Assembly (NCBI GenBank): GCA_963674835.2
Contig: CAXXKC010000003.1
Location: 3,162,001 to 3,226,000 of the forward strand
Source of the DNA: G963674835 sp963674835
GTDB taxonomy: Bacteria; Planctomycetota; Planctomycetia; Pirellulales; Thermoguttaceae
Direction of reading: 5' to 3'
DNA: 64,000 nucleotides
Below are positions 56,232 to 64,000 of this stretch, piece after piece. The translations under genes and the position numbers were made by a program. How positions within the stretch are numbered: the stretch's first letter is position 1; each line of letters opens with the position of its first letter. The notes beneath the pieces are model-generated. The model saw nothing but the letters and a program-made list of their open reading frames with translations. It was not told the DNA's origin and ran no database searches.

Positions 56232-59200
56232 GTACGAAGCCACGATCTCCTGCTTACCCTGCAGCGTCCCTGGCAAGATCACCCATTCCTTGCCGGCGTC
56301 GAACTGGTCGAACTTCGCCCCATTCAGCGTCACACTCCGCATCGGTTTGCCCTCCGGGTGACGCAGCCGCAGATAGATACGCTTCGGCCGATTCCGTTCC
56401 GGTGGCGTCAGCACCGCCGAGATCTGCTTCTTCGCCGTCTCCGCATGGATCTCCAGCGAAAGCGTCCCAAAATGAGTCGCCGCCCGCTCGATGCCCACGG
56501 TCTGCCCGTCGACTAGCCAATACCGCGGAATGCCCTGCCCCAGCCACAGATCGTCCCCCCGCTCGTGAACGAACATCAATCGCAACCAGTACGTCAACTG
56601 GGCTTCATCGGAACTCTTGAAATGGTCCCCGGCGGGATAGCCCAGCTCCGGCTTCGAGTGCTCGTTGCACATGCGAATCTCCGGATAGAAGGCCGACGCG
56701 AATCCGTTCAAATAGGCCCTCACGAAATGTTGCACGTCGTCGCGCATCAGGTACGCATACGGCCCGTCCAGCAGGTTCGCCTGCATCGAGAACCCGCCAC
56801 GCGAAAACCAGAACCGGTCGAATACCGGAATCGAGTAGCCGTACCGGTCCGAGATGTACAAGTTGTCCTCATAATCCTTCACGATCCACGCCGCCTGCGG
56901 ACTCTCCGGCGCGACCAGCCCCGTCAACAGCAGCATGATCGAGCCTTCCAATGTCTCGCGAATCCATCCGAGCGAACGGCCGCGCATGTGCAGATGCGAC
57001 GGATACTTCGGCACGTACGTCCCATCGCGCAGCCGCACGACCGGCGCGCGAATCCGTGCCTCTTCCAGCCCGCGCACCACATCGTCACGGTATGCCTTCG
57101 CTTCCCGTACTAGTCGCGGTGCCTCCGGATGCCCAAAATCCGACAGAGCGTCCGCCAACGCCTGAAAACCCCACGCCGTGCAAGCGTTCGTGGCCATCCA
57201 GTACCAGTAGTCCTGAACGTCCTCCAACCCGCCCGACGGTAGAAAGCCGTACTCAATCGGCCGGCTGCCGTCCTCTCGCGTCCGCATGGTTCCTTGACGT
57301 TCGCGGATGACCCACTCGCACGCCTTCACCAGCTTCGGCGCCGTTCGCTCCATCCACTGCCGGTCCCGCGTGTATCGCCAGTGCTCGGCCATGCACCACA
57401 TCACGTACCCGTGATGCTTGTTGTACCCGATGGCCTCATGCCCTCCCGCTCCGTAGAACAAGCCGTCCGTCGTCTTGAAATTCCCGGGCAAGGGCACCGT
57501 CCCCTGGAAGTCGAGCCATCCCTGCAAACACTGCTGCGCCACCTCGTGCCGACCGCGGCGATCCAGATCGCTGACCATCATGGCCGATTCGTTGGCGAAA
57601 TCGCCGTAGCTGAATGTGCCCACGTGAGGATGACGCCGCGCCGCGCCCACCGCGCGCAGACAGTTCACCTCCAAATGCCGAACGTGCGCCTTGTAGAAAT
57701 CGTTCAGCCAGGGCTCCGGCGTTCGGATCTGTGCGCCCGCCTCCGTGAGCTTCTTCCAGAAATCGCACACCCGCCCGCTCTCCACCGCGAAATCCCGGCG
57801 CTTAAGCGCATCGATCTCTTCGTCCTTGCTCAATGTGATCGTGGGTATCTTCGCCACCAGCGTATGCGATTGGCCCGGTGCCAGCTCCAACGACCAATCC
57901 AATGCGTCGCCCGCCTCCGCGATTCTGCCCCGATCCCCGCTCTCGAAGAGATAGCGCAGCCGGTCGTGGCTCTTCCCTTTGCTCAGCACGCGATCCTTGC
58001 GAATTACGAGCTTCTCGCTCCCGCCCGCCCGCGACGTCAAGTGCAGCCTCGCCACCCCGGCCTCGGAAGCCGACACGTTCAGCACCCGAATCTGCATCAC
58101 TAGTAGCGTCGGATCGTCCAGTTGCACGTCGTTCAAATCCCCGCCGAGCTTCCCCAGCACGGTCGATTGCTCATAGTAGATCGGCCCGTCGACCCACCAC
58201 GTCCGCAGCACTGGCAAATATCCCTCGCGCAGCTCCCGCCCCGCCCGATGGTCCTCTGATGGAAATCCAAAATCCAACGACAGCCAATCGCCCTCCCAGT
58301 CCTTCCGCTGTGTGTCCTTCGGGCTGGTCGGCAAATGAAACCAATGGTTGTTGCTCGTAATGTCGAAATCCCCGTTGGCCTCCTGGCGGATCACATTACG
58401 ATTGCCAGGCAAACCGTGAACGAAATACAGCGGACGTTTCAGCGGCATGTCGTTCCACGCCCGCGACAGCGTCTGCTCCCGCATCTCCAACACGCGATCG
58501 TATACCGTCTGCCCCGGAAACTCGCTCCGCGCCTTCCGATAATCCTCCAAACCGATCGCATCATCGCCGCGCACCACGAGCACGCCCAGGTCGTCGACGA
58601 GAACACGGCGGCGGCCGACCACTTCATCCACCGCGAACGAAAACGGACGTGCCTCAGATCGCACGGTGACGATCGTCCGGTCGTAGCTTGGATCGATCGG
58701 ATCCACGGCCGTCACCAACACCGCCTCCAGAGTGCCTTGTCGACCGGCAAGCCGCCACGCGAAGTCCGGCCCCTTCGTTTCCGTAGGTTCGCCCGTCGTT
58801 CGCATGGACAGAAGCGTGCCGTTGTACACCTCCAGCCGCCCCGAGTCACCCGTGCCCAATCCCAACGATCGAATCGCCGGCTCCCCGAAGTGAATCCGCA
58901 CGGACCGAACCTCGCACACAGAATCGGTGAATGCCCGCACACAAGCGGGCCGCGGAAGCTTGTCCTCGCAGAGCAACCGCAGTTTGAGCGTCTTGCGATA
59001 CCCGACGCCCGGTTCGCCAAGATCCGAAAACTCCTTCTCGCCCGTCGGCGCGAACGTGAACACATATCGCCTGGGCTTCACCTCGCTGCGCGTGTTGGCG
59101 TCCTTCCACCGGCCGTTCGTCCAGTCGTCGACCTTCGTCCAGCCGGCGTCCGCGACCCCTCTCTCCGCCATGATCGGATCCGGCTTGCCGTCCCAGTTCT

Positions 59201-59513
59201 GGTGCCAGTACTGTACCCGAATCGTCTCGATCGCCGGCATCGGCGAATCCTCGGCGAAGTCCACCACGACCCGCCGGATCTTGCGAGGCTCGCCCCATTC
59301 AATGCTGTAGCTCTGCGCCTGCGAGTCGTACGTCGGCTCGCCGAACGGCGCCGCATCAAACGGCAGGCCCGCCGTCGAATTCAGAAGGGCTCCGGATGGC
59401 TCGGCCGCGATCGTGGCCTCCCCGTCCGACACGGTTCCCGGAAACGTCGCCAGCACCACCGCGAGAACCCAGCCGCGGATCCTCATTCGATTCGTGACGC
59501 GATAGCCGCTCAT
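56229..59513 (-). CDS. Large exported six-hairpin glycosidase-like protein
   Basis: 1094 residues from ATG 59513, preceded by GGGAG at suitable spacing. Signal peptide: MSGYRVTNRMRIRGWVLAVVLATFPG. The N-terminal ~550 residues are beta-rich, with a discoidin-like opening (RRVVVDFAEDSPMPAIETIRVQYW). Residues ~590-1000 form an (alpha/alpha)6 toroid: HPHVGTFSYGDFANESAMMV, GHEAIGYNKHHGYVMWCMAEHW, GFLPSGGLEDVQDYWYWMAT and HERGDDLWLGQGIPRYW are typical toroid repeats with acidic residues facing the centre. A C-terminal beta domain ends the protein. Fold resembles GH15/GH63/GH78-type enzymes, but I cannot place the family. It converges with the gene at 53548; the stop codon lies in repeat copy B. Confidence 0.7.
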   Translation of the reverse strand: MSGYRVTNRMRIRGWVLAVVLATFPGTVSDGEATIAAEPSGALLNSTAGLPFDAAPFGEPTYDSQAQSYSIEWGEPRKIRRVVVDFAEDSPMPAIETIRVQYWHQNWDGKPDPIMAERGVADAGWTKVDDWTNGRWKDANTRSEVKPRRYVFTFAPTGEKEFSDLGEPGVGYRKTLKLRLLCEDKLPRPACVRAFTDSVCEVRSVRIHFGEPAIRSLGLGTGDSGRLEVYNGTLLSMRTTGEPTETKGPDFAWRLAGRQGTLEAVLVTAVDPIDPSYDRTIVTVRSEARPFSFAVDEVVGRRRVLVDDLGVLVVRGDDAIGLEDYRKARSEFPGQTVYDRVLEMREQTLSRAWNDMPLKRPLYFVHGLPGNRNVIRQEANGDFDITSNNHWFHLPTSPKDTQRKDWEGDWLSLDFGFPSEDHRAGRELREGYLPVLRTWWVDGPIYYEQSTVLGKLGGDLNDVQLDDPTLLVMQIRVLNVSASEAGVARLHLTSRAGGSEKLVIRKDRVLSKGKSHDRLRYLFESGDRGRIAEAGDALDWSLELAPGQSHTLVAKIPTITLSKDEEIDALKRRDFAVESGRVCDFWKKLTEAGAQIRTPEPWLNDFYKAHVRHLEVNCLRAVGAARRHPHVGTFSYGDFANESAMMVSDLDRRGRHEVAQQCLQGWLDFQGTVPLPGNFKTTDGLFYGAGGHEAIGYNKHHGYVMWCMAEHWRYTRDRQWMERTAPKLVKACEWVIRERQGTMRTREDGSRPIEYGFLPSGGLEDVQDYWYWMATNACTAWGFQALADALSDFGHPEAPRLVREAKAYRDDVVRGLEEARIRAPVVRLRDGTYVPKYPSHLHMRGRSLGWIRETLEGSIMLLLTGLVAPESPQAAWIVKDYEDNLYISDRYGYSIPVFDRFWFSRGGFSMQANLLDGPYAYLMRDDVQHFVRAYLNGFASAFYPEIRMCNEHSKPELGYPAGDHFKSSDEAQLTYWLRLMFVHERGDDLWLGQGIPRYWLVDGQTVGIERAATHFGTLSLEIHAETAKKQISAVLTPPERNRPKRIYLRLRHPEGKPMRSVTLNGAKFDQFDAGKEWVILPGTLQGKQEIVASY

Positions 59514-59623
59514 GTCAGTTGCTCCCAGGAGTACCATTCACAGTGCCACGCCGCGCCCAATCGCAACGTGCCATATTATGATACTTCCCGGAAACGCGGC
59601 TGCCTACAATGCCGTGCCGGCGA

Positions 59624-61984
59624 TTATCGCTCCGTCCAGGTCCACTCCCGCACCTCCGGCATATCCTCGCCGTGCTCGAGAATGTACTGCTTGTGCTCGA
59701 TGAGCTTGTCGCGCATCGCCTGCTTCACGTAGGCCGCCGTCGCGCCCAATCGCGGCACGCGATCGATCACGTCGCCCACCAAGTGGAATCGGTCCAGCTC
59801 GTTCAACACCACCATGTCGAATGGTGTCGTCGTCGTCCCCTCTTCCTTGTAACCACGCACGTGCAGATTGGCGTGGTTCGTCCTGCGGTAACTCAGCCGG
59901 TGAATCAACCACGGGTAACCGTGAAACGCGAAGATGATCGGCCGGTTCGTCGTGAACAACGCGTCGAAATCCGCGTCGCTCAGCCCGTGCGGATGCTCCT
60001 TTGGCGGCTGCAGCTTCATCAGGTCCAGCACGTTGATCACCCGAATCTTCAGGTCCGGAACGTGCTCGTGAAGCAAGTCCACCGCCGCCAGCGTCTCCAG
60101 CGTCGGAACGTCGCCGCAGCAGGCCATCACCACGTCGGGCTCGCTCCCCTTGTCGTTGCTCGCCCACTCCCAAATGCTGATCCCCGCCGTGCAATGCTTG
60201 ATCGCCTCCTCCATGTTCAGCCACTGATACTCCGGCTGCTTCCCGGCCACGATCACGTTCACGTAGTTCCGGCTCCGCAGACAGTGATCCGTTACGCTCA
60301 ATAGCGTGTTGGCGTCCGGCGGCAGATAAACGCGAATCACCTCCGCCTTCTTGTTCACCACCAGGTCCAGGAATCCCGGGTCCTGGTGGCTGAATCCGTT
60401 GTGGTCCTGCCGCCAAACGTGCGACGTCAGCAGATAGTTCAACGACGCGATCGGCCGCCGCCACGGAATACGGCGAATCGTCCGCAACCACTTCGCATGC
60501 TGGTTGAACATCGCGTCCACAATGTGAATGAACGCCTCGTAACACGAAAAGAAGCCGTGCCGGCCGGTCAACAGGTATCCTTCCAGCCAACCCTGGCACT
60601 GATGCTCGCTCAGCATCTCCATCACCCGCCCTTCCGTCGCCACGTGGTCGTCGATGGGGATGATCTCGCCCATGAATTGGCGGTTCGTCAGATCGAACAC
60701 TGCCGACCAGCGATTCGAATTCGTCTCGTCCGGGCTGAAAATGCGGAAGTTCCGCCGCTCGGCGTTCAGGCGAATCACCTCGCGCAGCAACTGCCCCTGA
60801 ATCCGCGTCGCCTCCGCCTTCACGCGCCCCGGCGCCGGCACGTCCACCGCGTAGTTCCGAAAATCGGGCAGGTTCAACTCCTTCAGCAACAGCCCGCCGT
60901 TCGCATGCGGATTGGCGCTCATGCGGCGGTGCCCCTTCGGCGCCAACTCCGCCAGCTCCGGCCGAAACGTGCCCGCTTCATCGAACAGCTCTTCCGGCCC
61001 ATAGCTCTTCATCCACTTTTCCAGAATCTTGAGGTGCTCCGGCCGATCCATGTCGCCCATCGGCACTTGGTGGGCGCGGAATGTCCCTTCGATCGGCAGC
61101 CCGTCCACCACTTTCGGCCCTGTCCAGCCCTTCAACGTCCGCAGCACGATCATCGGCCAACGCGGACGCTCCGACGATCCCTTCGAACGGGCCTCCGCCT
61201 GAATTCGGCGGATCTCCTCCACCACCTTGTCCAGCGTCGCCGCCATCAACTGGTGCATCGTGTCCGGATCGTCCCCTTCGACGAACCACGGAGTGTAACC
61301 GAACCCCCGCATCAACGCCTCCAGCTCCTCGTGGCTGATGCGCGCCAACACGGTCGGACCCGCGATCTTGTATCCGTTCAAATGCAGAATCGGCAGCACC
61401 GCCCCGTCATACACCGGGTTGAGGAACTTGTTCGATTGCCAACTCGTCGCTAGCGGCCCGGTCTCCGCCTCGCCGTCACCGATCACGCACACCACGAACA
61501 GGTTCGGATTGTCATAGGCAGCGCCGTATGCGTGCGAGAGCGAATAACCAAGCTCGCCCCCCTCGTGAATCGAACCCGGCGTCTCCGGTGCCGTGTGGCT
61601 CGGAATTCCCCCCGGATACGAAAACTGCGTGAAGAACCGCTTCAGCCCCGCCTCGTCCTGGGAGATGTGCGAGTACACCTCGCTGTACGTTCCCTCCAGG
61701 TACGTGTTCGCCACGATCCCCGGCGCTCCGTGGCCCGGACCCGTGATGTAGATCGCGTCCAGATCATACTTCTTGATCGCGCGATTCATGTGCACGTACA
61801 CGAAGTTCAGCCCCGGTGTCGTCCCGAAGTGACCCAGCAGCCTCGCCTTGATGTGCTCGCGCTTCAGCGGCTCCCGCAACAGTGGATTGTCGCGAAGGTA
61901 GATCTGGCCCACCGACAGGTAATTCGCCGCGCGCCAGTAAGCGTCGATCTTCTGCAACAGGTCCGCAGACAACGGTTGATCCAT
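59624..61984 (-). CDS. xfp: Xylulose-5-phosphate/fructose-6-phosphate phosphoketolase
   Basis: 786 residues, normal for the family. ThDP-dependent signatures are visible: GPGHGAPGIVANTYLEGTY, GGELGYSLSHAYGAAYDNP and VIGDGEAETGPLATSW for the diphosphate-binding half, and SPDETNSNRW plus SHQDPGFLDLV for the pyrimidine half. It splits xylulose-5-P (or fructose-6-P) with phosphate into acetyl-P and glyceraldehyde-3-P (or erythrose-4-P). ATG 61984 has CAGGAAC upstream; a longer in-frame start at 62020 overlaps ackA. It follows ackA by 32 bp, so the two form the phosphoketolase-acetate pair that yields ATP without glycolysis. Confidence 0.96.
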   Translation of the reverse strand: MDQPLSADLLQKIDAYWRAANYLSVGQIYLRDNPLLREPLKREHIKARLLGHFGTTPGLNFVYVHMNRAIKKYDLDAIYITGPGHGAPGIVANTYLEGTYSEVYSHISQDEAGLKRFFTQFSYPGGIPSHTAPETPGSIHEGGELGYSLSHAYGAAYDNPNLFVVCVIGDGEAETGPLATSWQSNKFLNPVYDGAVLPILHLNGYKIAGPTVLARISHEELEALMRGFGYTPWFVEGDDPDTMHQLMAATLDKVVEEIRRIQAEARSKGSSERPRWPMIVLRTLKGWTGPKVVDGLPIEGTFRAHQVPMGDMDRPEHLKILEKWMKSYGPEELFDEAGTFRPELAELAPKGHRRMSANPHANGGLLLKELNLPDFRNYAVDVPAPGRVKAEATRIQGQLLREVIRLNAERRNFRIFSPDETNSNRWSAVFDLTNRQFMGEIIPIDDHVATEGRVMEMLSEHQCQGWLEGYLLTGRHGFFSCYEAFIHIVDAMFNQHAKWLRTIRRIPWRRPIASLNYLLTSHVWRQDHNGFSHQDPGFLDLVVNKKAEVIRVYLPPDANTLLSVTDHCLRSRNYVNVIVAGKQPEYQWLNMEEAIKHCTAGISIWEWASNDKGSEPDVVMACCGDVPTLETLAAVDLLHEHVPDLKIRVINVLDLMKLQPPKEHPHGLSDADFDALFTTNRPIIFAFHGYPWLIHRLSYRRTNHANLHVRGYKEEGTTTTPFDMVVLNELDRFHLVGDVIDRVPRLGATAAYVKQAMRDKLIEHKQYILEHGEDMPEVREWTWTER

Positions 61985-62016
61985 GATCAGGTTCCTGCAC
62001 TTCGAGTGATCCGGTC

Positions 62017-63213
62017 TCAACGCCCTGCCGGTGCAAGGCCACCGTCGTTAAGAAGATTACGCGTGTGACGCGCGATCATCAATTCCTCATCGGTCTTCAT
62101 CACCCGAACCTTGACCGAACTCCCGTCGCTGCTTATCACCGGCGCATTGGAGTCATTCCGCCCCGCATCCAGCCGAATGCCCAGAAATTCCAGCCCTTCG
62201 CAGATCCTCGCCCGAATCACCGGCGCCCGGGCGCCGATCCCTGCCGTGAATACCAGCGTATCCAAACCGCCCAAAACGGCCGCCAACGCTCCCACATACT
62301 TCTTCGCCTGGTAACAGAACATCGCCACGGCCTGGGCCGCATGCGGATCGTCGGCCTCCCTCGCCAGCAAATCCCGCATATCCGACGAGCTCCCCGAAAC
62401 ACCCATCAATCCGGCCCGTTGGTTCACCAGGTAGTGCAGCGTCGATGCACTGCGGTTCTTCTCTTCCAGCAGATACAGCAGCACCCCCGGGTCCAGATCG
62501 CCTGACCGCGTGCTCATGATCAGCCCCGCCGCCGGCGTAAACCCCATCGTCGTCTCAATCCCCTTCCCCTCCTGCACCGCCGCCATGCTCGCCCCATTGC
62601 CCAAGTGGGCGATGATCAGCCGGCCGTCTGCCTCCCCGACCGATCCCTCCCGCAAACGCGTCACAATGTACTCGTACGACAGGCCGTGAAAACCGTACCG
62701 AAACACGCCTTCGTTCCACAGGCTCCGCGGTAACGGAAAACGCTGGGCAATCTCCGGCATGTGACGGTGAAACGCCGTGTCGAAACACGCCACCTGCGTC
62801 AAACCCGGATAGTGATGCTCGACCGCCCGAATCGCCTTCAACTCATGGGGCAAATGCTCGGGCGCCAGGCGAACATACTCCTGAAGCGCCCCCATCAGCT
62901 CCGGCGTGATCCGATGAGGCTCCCGATACTCCGGCCCTCCGTGAACCACCCGATGACCCACCGCGCTCAGCTTCTGATCGGGATACGCCCCCTCGAGCCA
63001 TTTCAACAGCGTCTTCAATGCGGCATCATGGTCCGGCAACTCCGCATCGTCGCTGACCAGCGTCTTCCCAGCCGCGTCGCGCATCACAAAATGACCGGCC
63101 CGCAAGCCGATCCGCTCCATGGCGCCCGAAACCACAAGCGTCTCCGCTTGCCCCATCTCATACAAAGCCGATTTCAGACTCGAAGAACCGCTGTTGATCG
63201 TCAGGATTCGCAT
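62017..63213 (-). CDS. ackA: Acetate kinase
   Basis: 398 residues, standard length. The N-terminus ILTINSGSSSLKSALYEM, the HRVVHGGPEY segment, ACFDTAFHRHMPE with its catalytic Asp, and IIAHLGNGASMAAV are all ASKHA-family acetate kinase signatures. It converts acetyl-P and ADP to acetate and ATP. The ribosome site GGGAG lies 7 nt before ATG 63213. Placed between a signal peptidase gene (33 bp upstream) and xfp, it most likely shares the xfp transcript. No phosphotransacetylase gene is present, consistent with acetyl-P coming from Xfp. Confidence 0.96.
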   Translation of the reverse strand: MRILTINSGSSSLKSALYEMGQAETLVVSGAMERIGLRAGHFVMRDAAGKTLVSDDAELPDHDAALKTLLKWLEGAYPDQKLSAVGHRVVHGGPEYREPHRITPELMGALQEYVRLAPEHLPHELKAIRAVEHHYPGLTQVACFDTAFHRHMPEIAQRFPLPRSLWNEGVFRYGFHGLSYEYIVTRLREGSVGEADGRLIIAHLGNGASMAAVQEGKGIETTMGFTPAAGLIMSTRSGDLDPGVLLYLLEEKNRSASTLHYLVNQRAGLMGVSGSSSDMRDLLAREADDPHAAQAVAMFCYQAKKYVGALAAVLGGLDTLVFTAGIGARAPVIRARICEGLEFLGIRLDAGRNDSNAPVISSDGSSVKVRVMKTDEELMIARHTRNLLNDGGLAPAGR

Positions 63214-63246
63214 CGTGCTTCTCCCGGGCGTTGTCCGACCCCTGCT

Positions 63247-64000
63247 CTATCGTATGCGTCCCATCCGCGAGAAGTTGGGGAAGAACGGAAACGGGATCGG
63301 CGTCCCCGGGATCCGATGCCAAGAATGAGGCCAATACACAACCAGCCCTTGGCCGATTAGCAAGTCGCGACTCACATAATGCTGCGATTCGCCCCAAAGA
63401 CGGCTGTCCTTGCTCTCGGCACTATTGTCGCCCAGCATGAAAAACTCGTCTTTGCCCAACTCGAACTGGACACTTCGCCGTTCCCCGAAAACTCCCCACT
63501 GCGCCTCGCTCGAAAAGAACCGTGCCACCCGATCTTGCGACAGCGTCGTGTAAGGGTAATCCGGCGCCGACGGATCGAAATCGCACATCACCCGCGGCGG
63601 CGCATCCTCGGTGCGGGCTTTCACCGCAATATAGTAAATGTCGCGCAATACCTTCAAATGCCTCACCTCCATCCCCGCGCCCTGCGAGCCGATCCGCACC
63701 GGACGCAGATCCTCTCGGTTCGGCACCGTCGTGTTGACCTCCTCCATTTCGTACGTCGTCGGCCCATCGAACGTCGCCAAACGGCCGTCGATCCAAAGAA
63801 GCAACTGCTGGTCCACGTTCGCCAAACGCACCGTATGCTTACCCGGCCCGCGAATGCCGGTCGTCGATTTCGGCCGTGCGCCCTGTCTTCCCGGAATCGT
63901 CAACTCCGCCGTGCCTTGCTTCAAATCCAGCTCACACAAAAACGGATGCCCACCCTTGACCAGCTCCACCGCAAGCTGACCGCTCTCCCCCTTGACGTCC
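63247..64000 (-). CDS. lepB: Signal peptidase I, C-terminal part (N-terminus outside window)
   Basis: The frame is open to the window edge, so the gene starts upstream of 64000; ~250 C-terminal codons are seen. The conserved box E reads FMLGDNSAESKDSRLWG. The catalytic Ser and Lys would lie in the missing N-terminal part. The visible part includes ~130 residues of beta-rich insertion before box E (LRPVRIGSQGAGMEVRHLKV), as in the large planctomycete form. The enzyme removes signal peptides in the periplasm. It precedes ackA by 33 bp on the same strand, perhaps as a read-through neighbour. Confidence 0.85.
   Translation of the reverse strand, partial: DVKGESGQLAVELVKGGHPFLCELDLKQGTAELTIPGRQGARPKSTTGIRGPGKHTVRLANVDQQLLLWIDGRLATFDGPTTYEMEEVNTTVPNREDLRPVRIGSQGAGMEVRHLKVLRDIYYIAVKARTEDAPPRVMCDFDPSAPDYPYTTLSQDRVARFFSSEAQWGVFGERRSVQFELGKDEFFMLGDNSAESKDSRLWGESQHYVSRDLLIGQGLVVYWPHSWHRIPGTPIPFPFFPNFSRMGRIR

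Overview
The window looks like a high-GC chromosome segment from a planctomycete, probably Pirellulales-like. The evidence is an N-terminal LESLERRDLLSA motif on a secreted protease (4710-6404), a DnaA that lacks its N-terminal domains, many secreted glycoside hydrolases and cupins, and a periplasmic HEAT protein carrying a decayed receiver domain. No tRNA, rRNA, CRISPR array or insertion sequence was found.

Layout. 1-8.4 kb: a homocysteine methyltransferase/MTHFR fusion cut by the left edge, an exported alpha/beta hydrolase, rsmE, an ExeA-like ATPase, a leishmanolysin-like protease and an exported glycosidase. 8.6-15.7 kb (minus strand): a replication block in the order nifS-type cysteine desulfurase, dnaA, dnaN, dciA, gyrB. 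16-18.2 kb (plus): a planctomycete-type membrane-anchored protein, then scpB with a very acidic tail. 18.2-25.5 kb (minus): argH, then a tight block HEAT/receiver protein, sigma-54 activator, hemX-like gene, hemA. 26-32.6 kb (plus): carB, a cupin, an orphan structured-RNA candidate with its own promoter and terminator, a structured repeat, and a clan GH-D-like glycosidase. 32.7-39.3 kb (plus): an NCS1 permease behind a structured leader, then an RND efflux pair. 39.4-44.4 kb: a cupin, a small protein, a YncE-type propeller/phosphoesterase and a dipeptide epimerase. 44.8-53.3 kb: a seven-gene plus-strand operon (mutarotase, two URO-D-type methyltransferase homologues, RmlD-like reductase, DegT aminotransferase, sodium/solute symporter, arabinokinase-like GHMP kinase). 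53.5-59.5 kb: two large exported glycosidases facing each other. 59.6-64 kb (minus): signal peptidase I (cut by the right edge), ackA, xfp.

How it fits together. Much of the right half reads as carbohydrate scavenging. Exported glycosidases would release sugars. The operon would import a sugar by Na+ symport, set its anomer (mutarotase), phosphorylate it at C1 (arabinokinase-like) and modify it further. Xfp plus AckA would feed xylulose-5-P or fructose-6-P carbon to acetyl-P and ATP.

The most unusual signals are non-coding. Two copies of a roughly 92-94 bp element differ by paired, compensatory substitutions in their stems. An orphan RNA locus at 29835-30133 has four strong hairpins between a near-consensus promoter and a terminator. 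The permease leader has a possible pseudoknot. A mutarotase gene appears to start at ATC.
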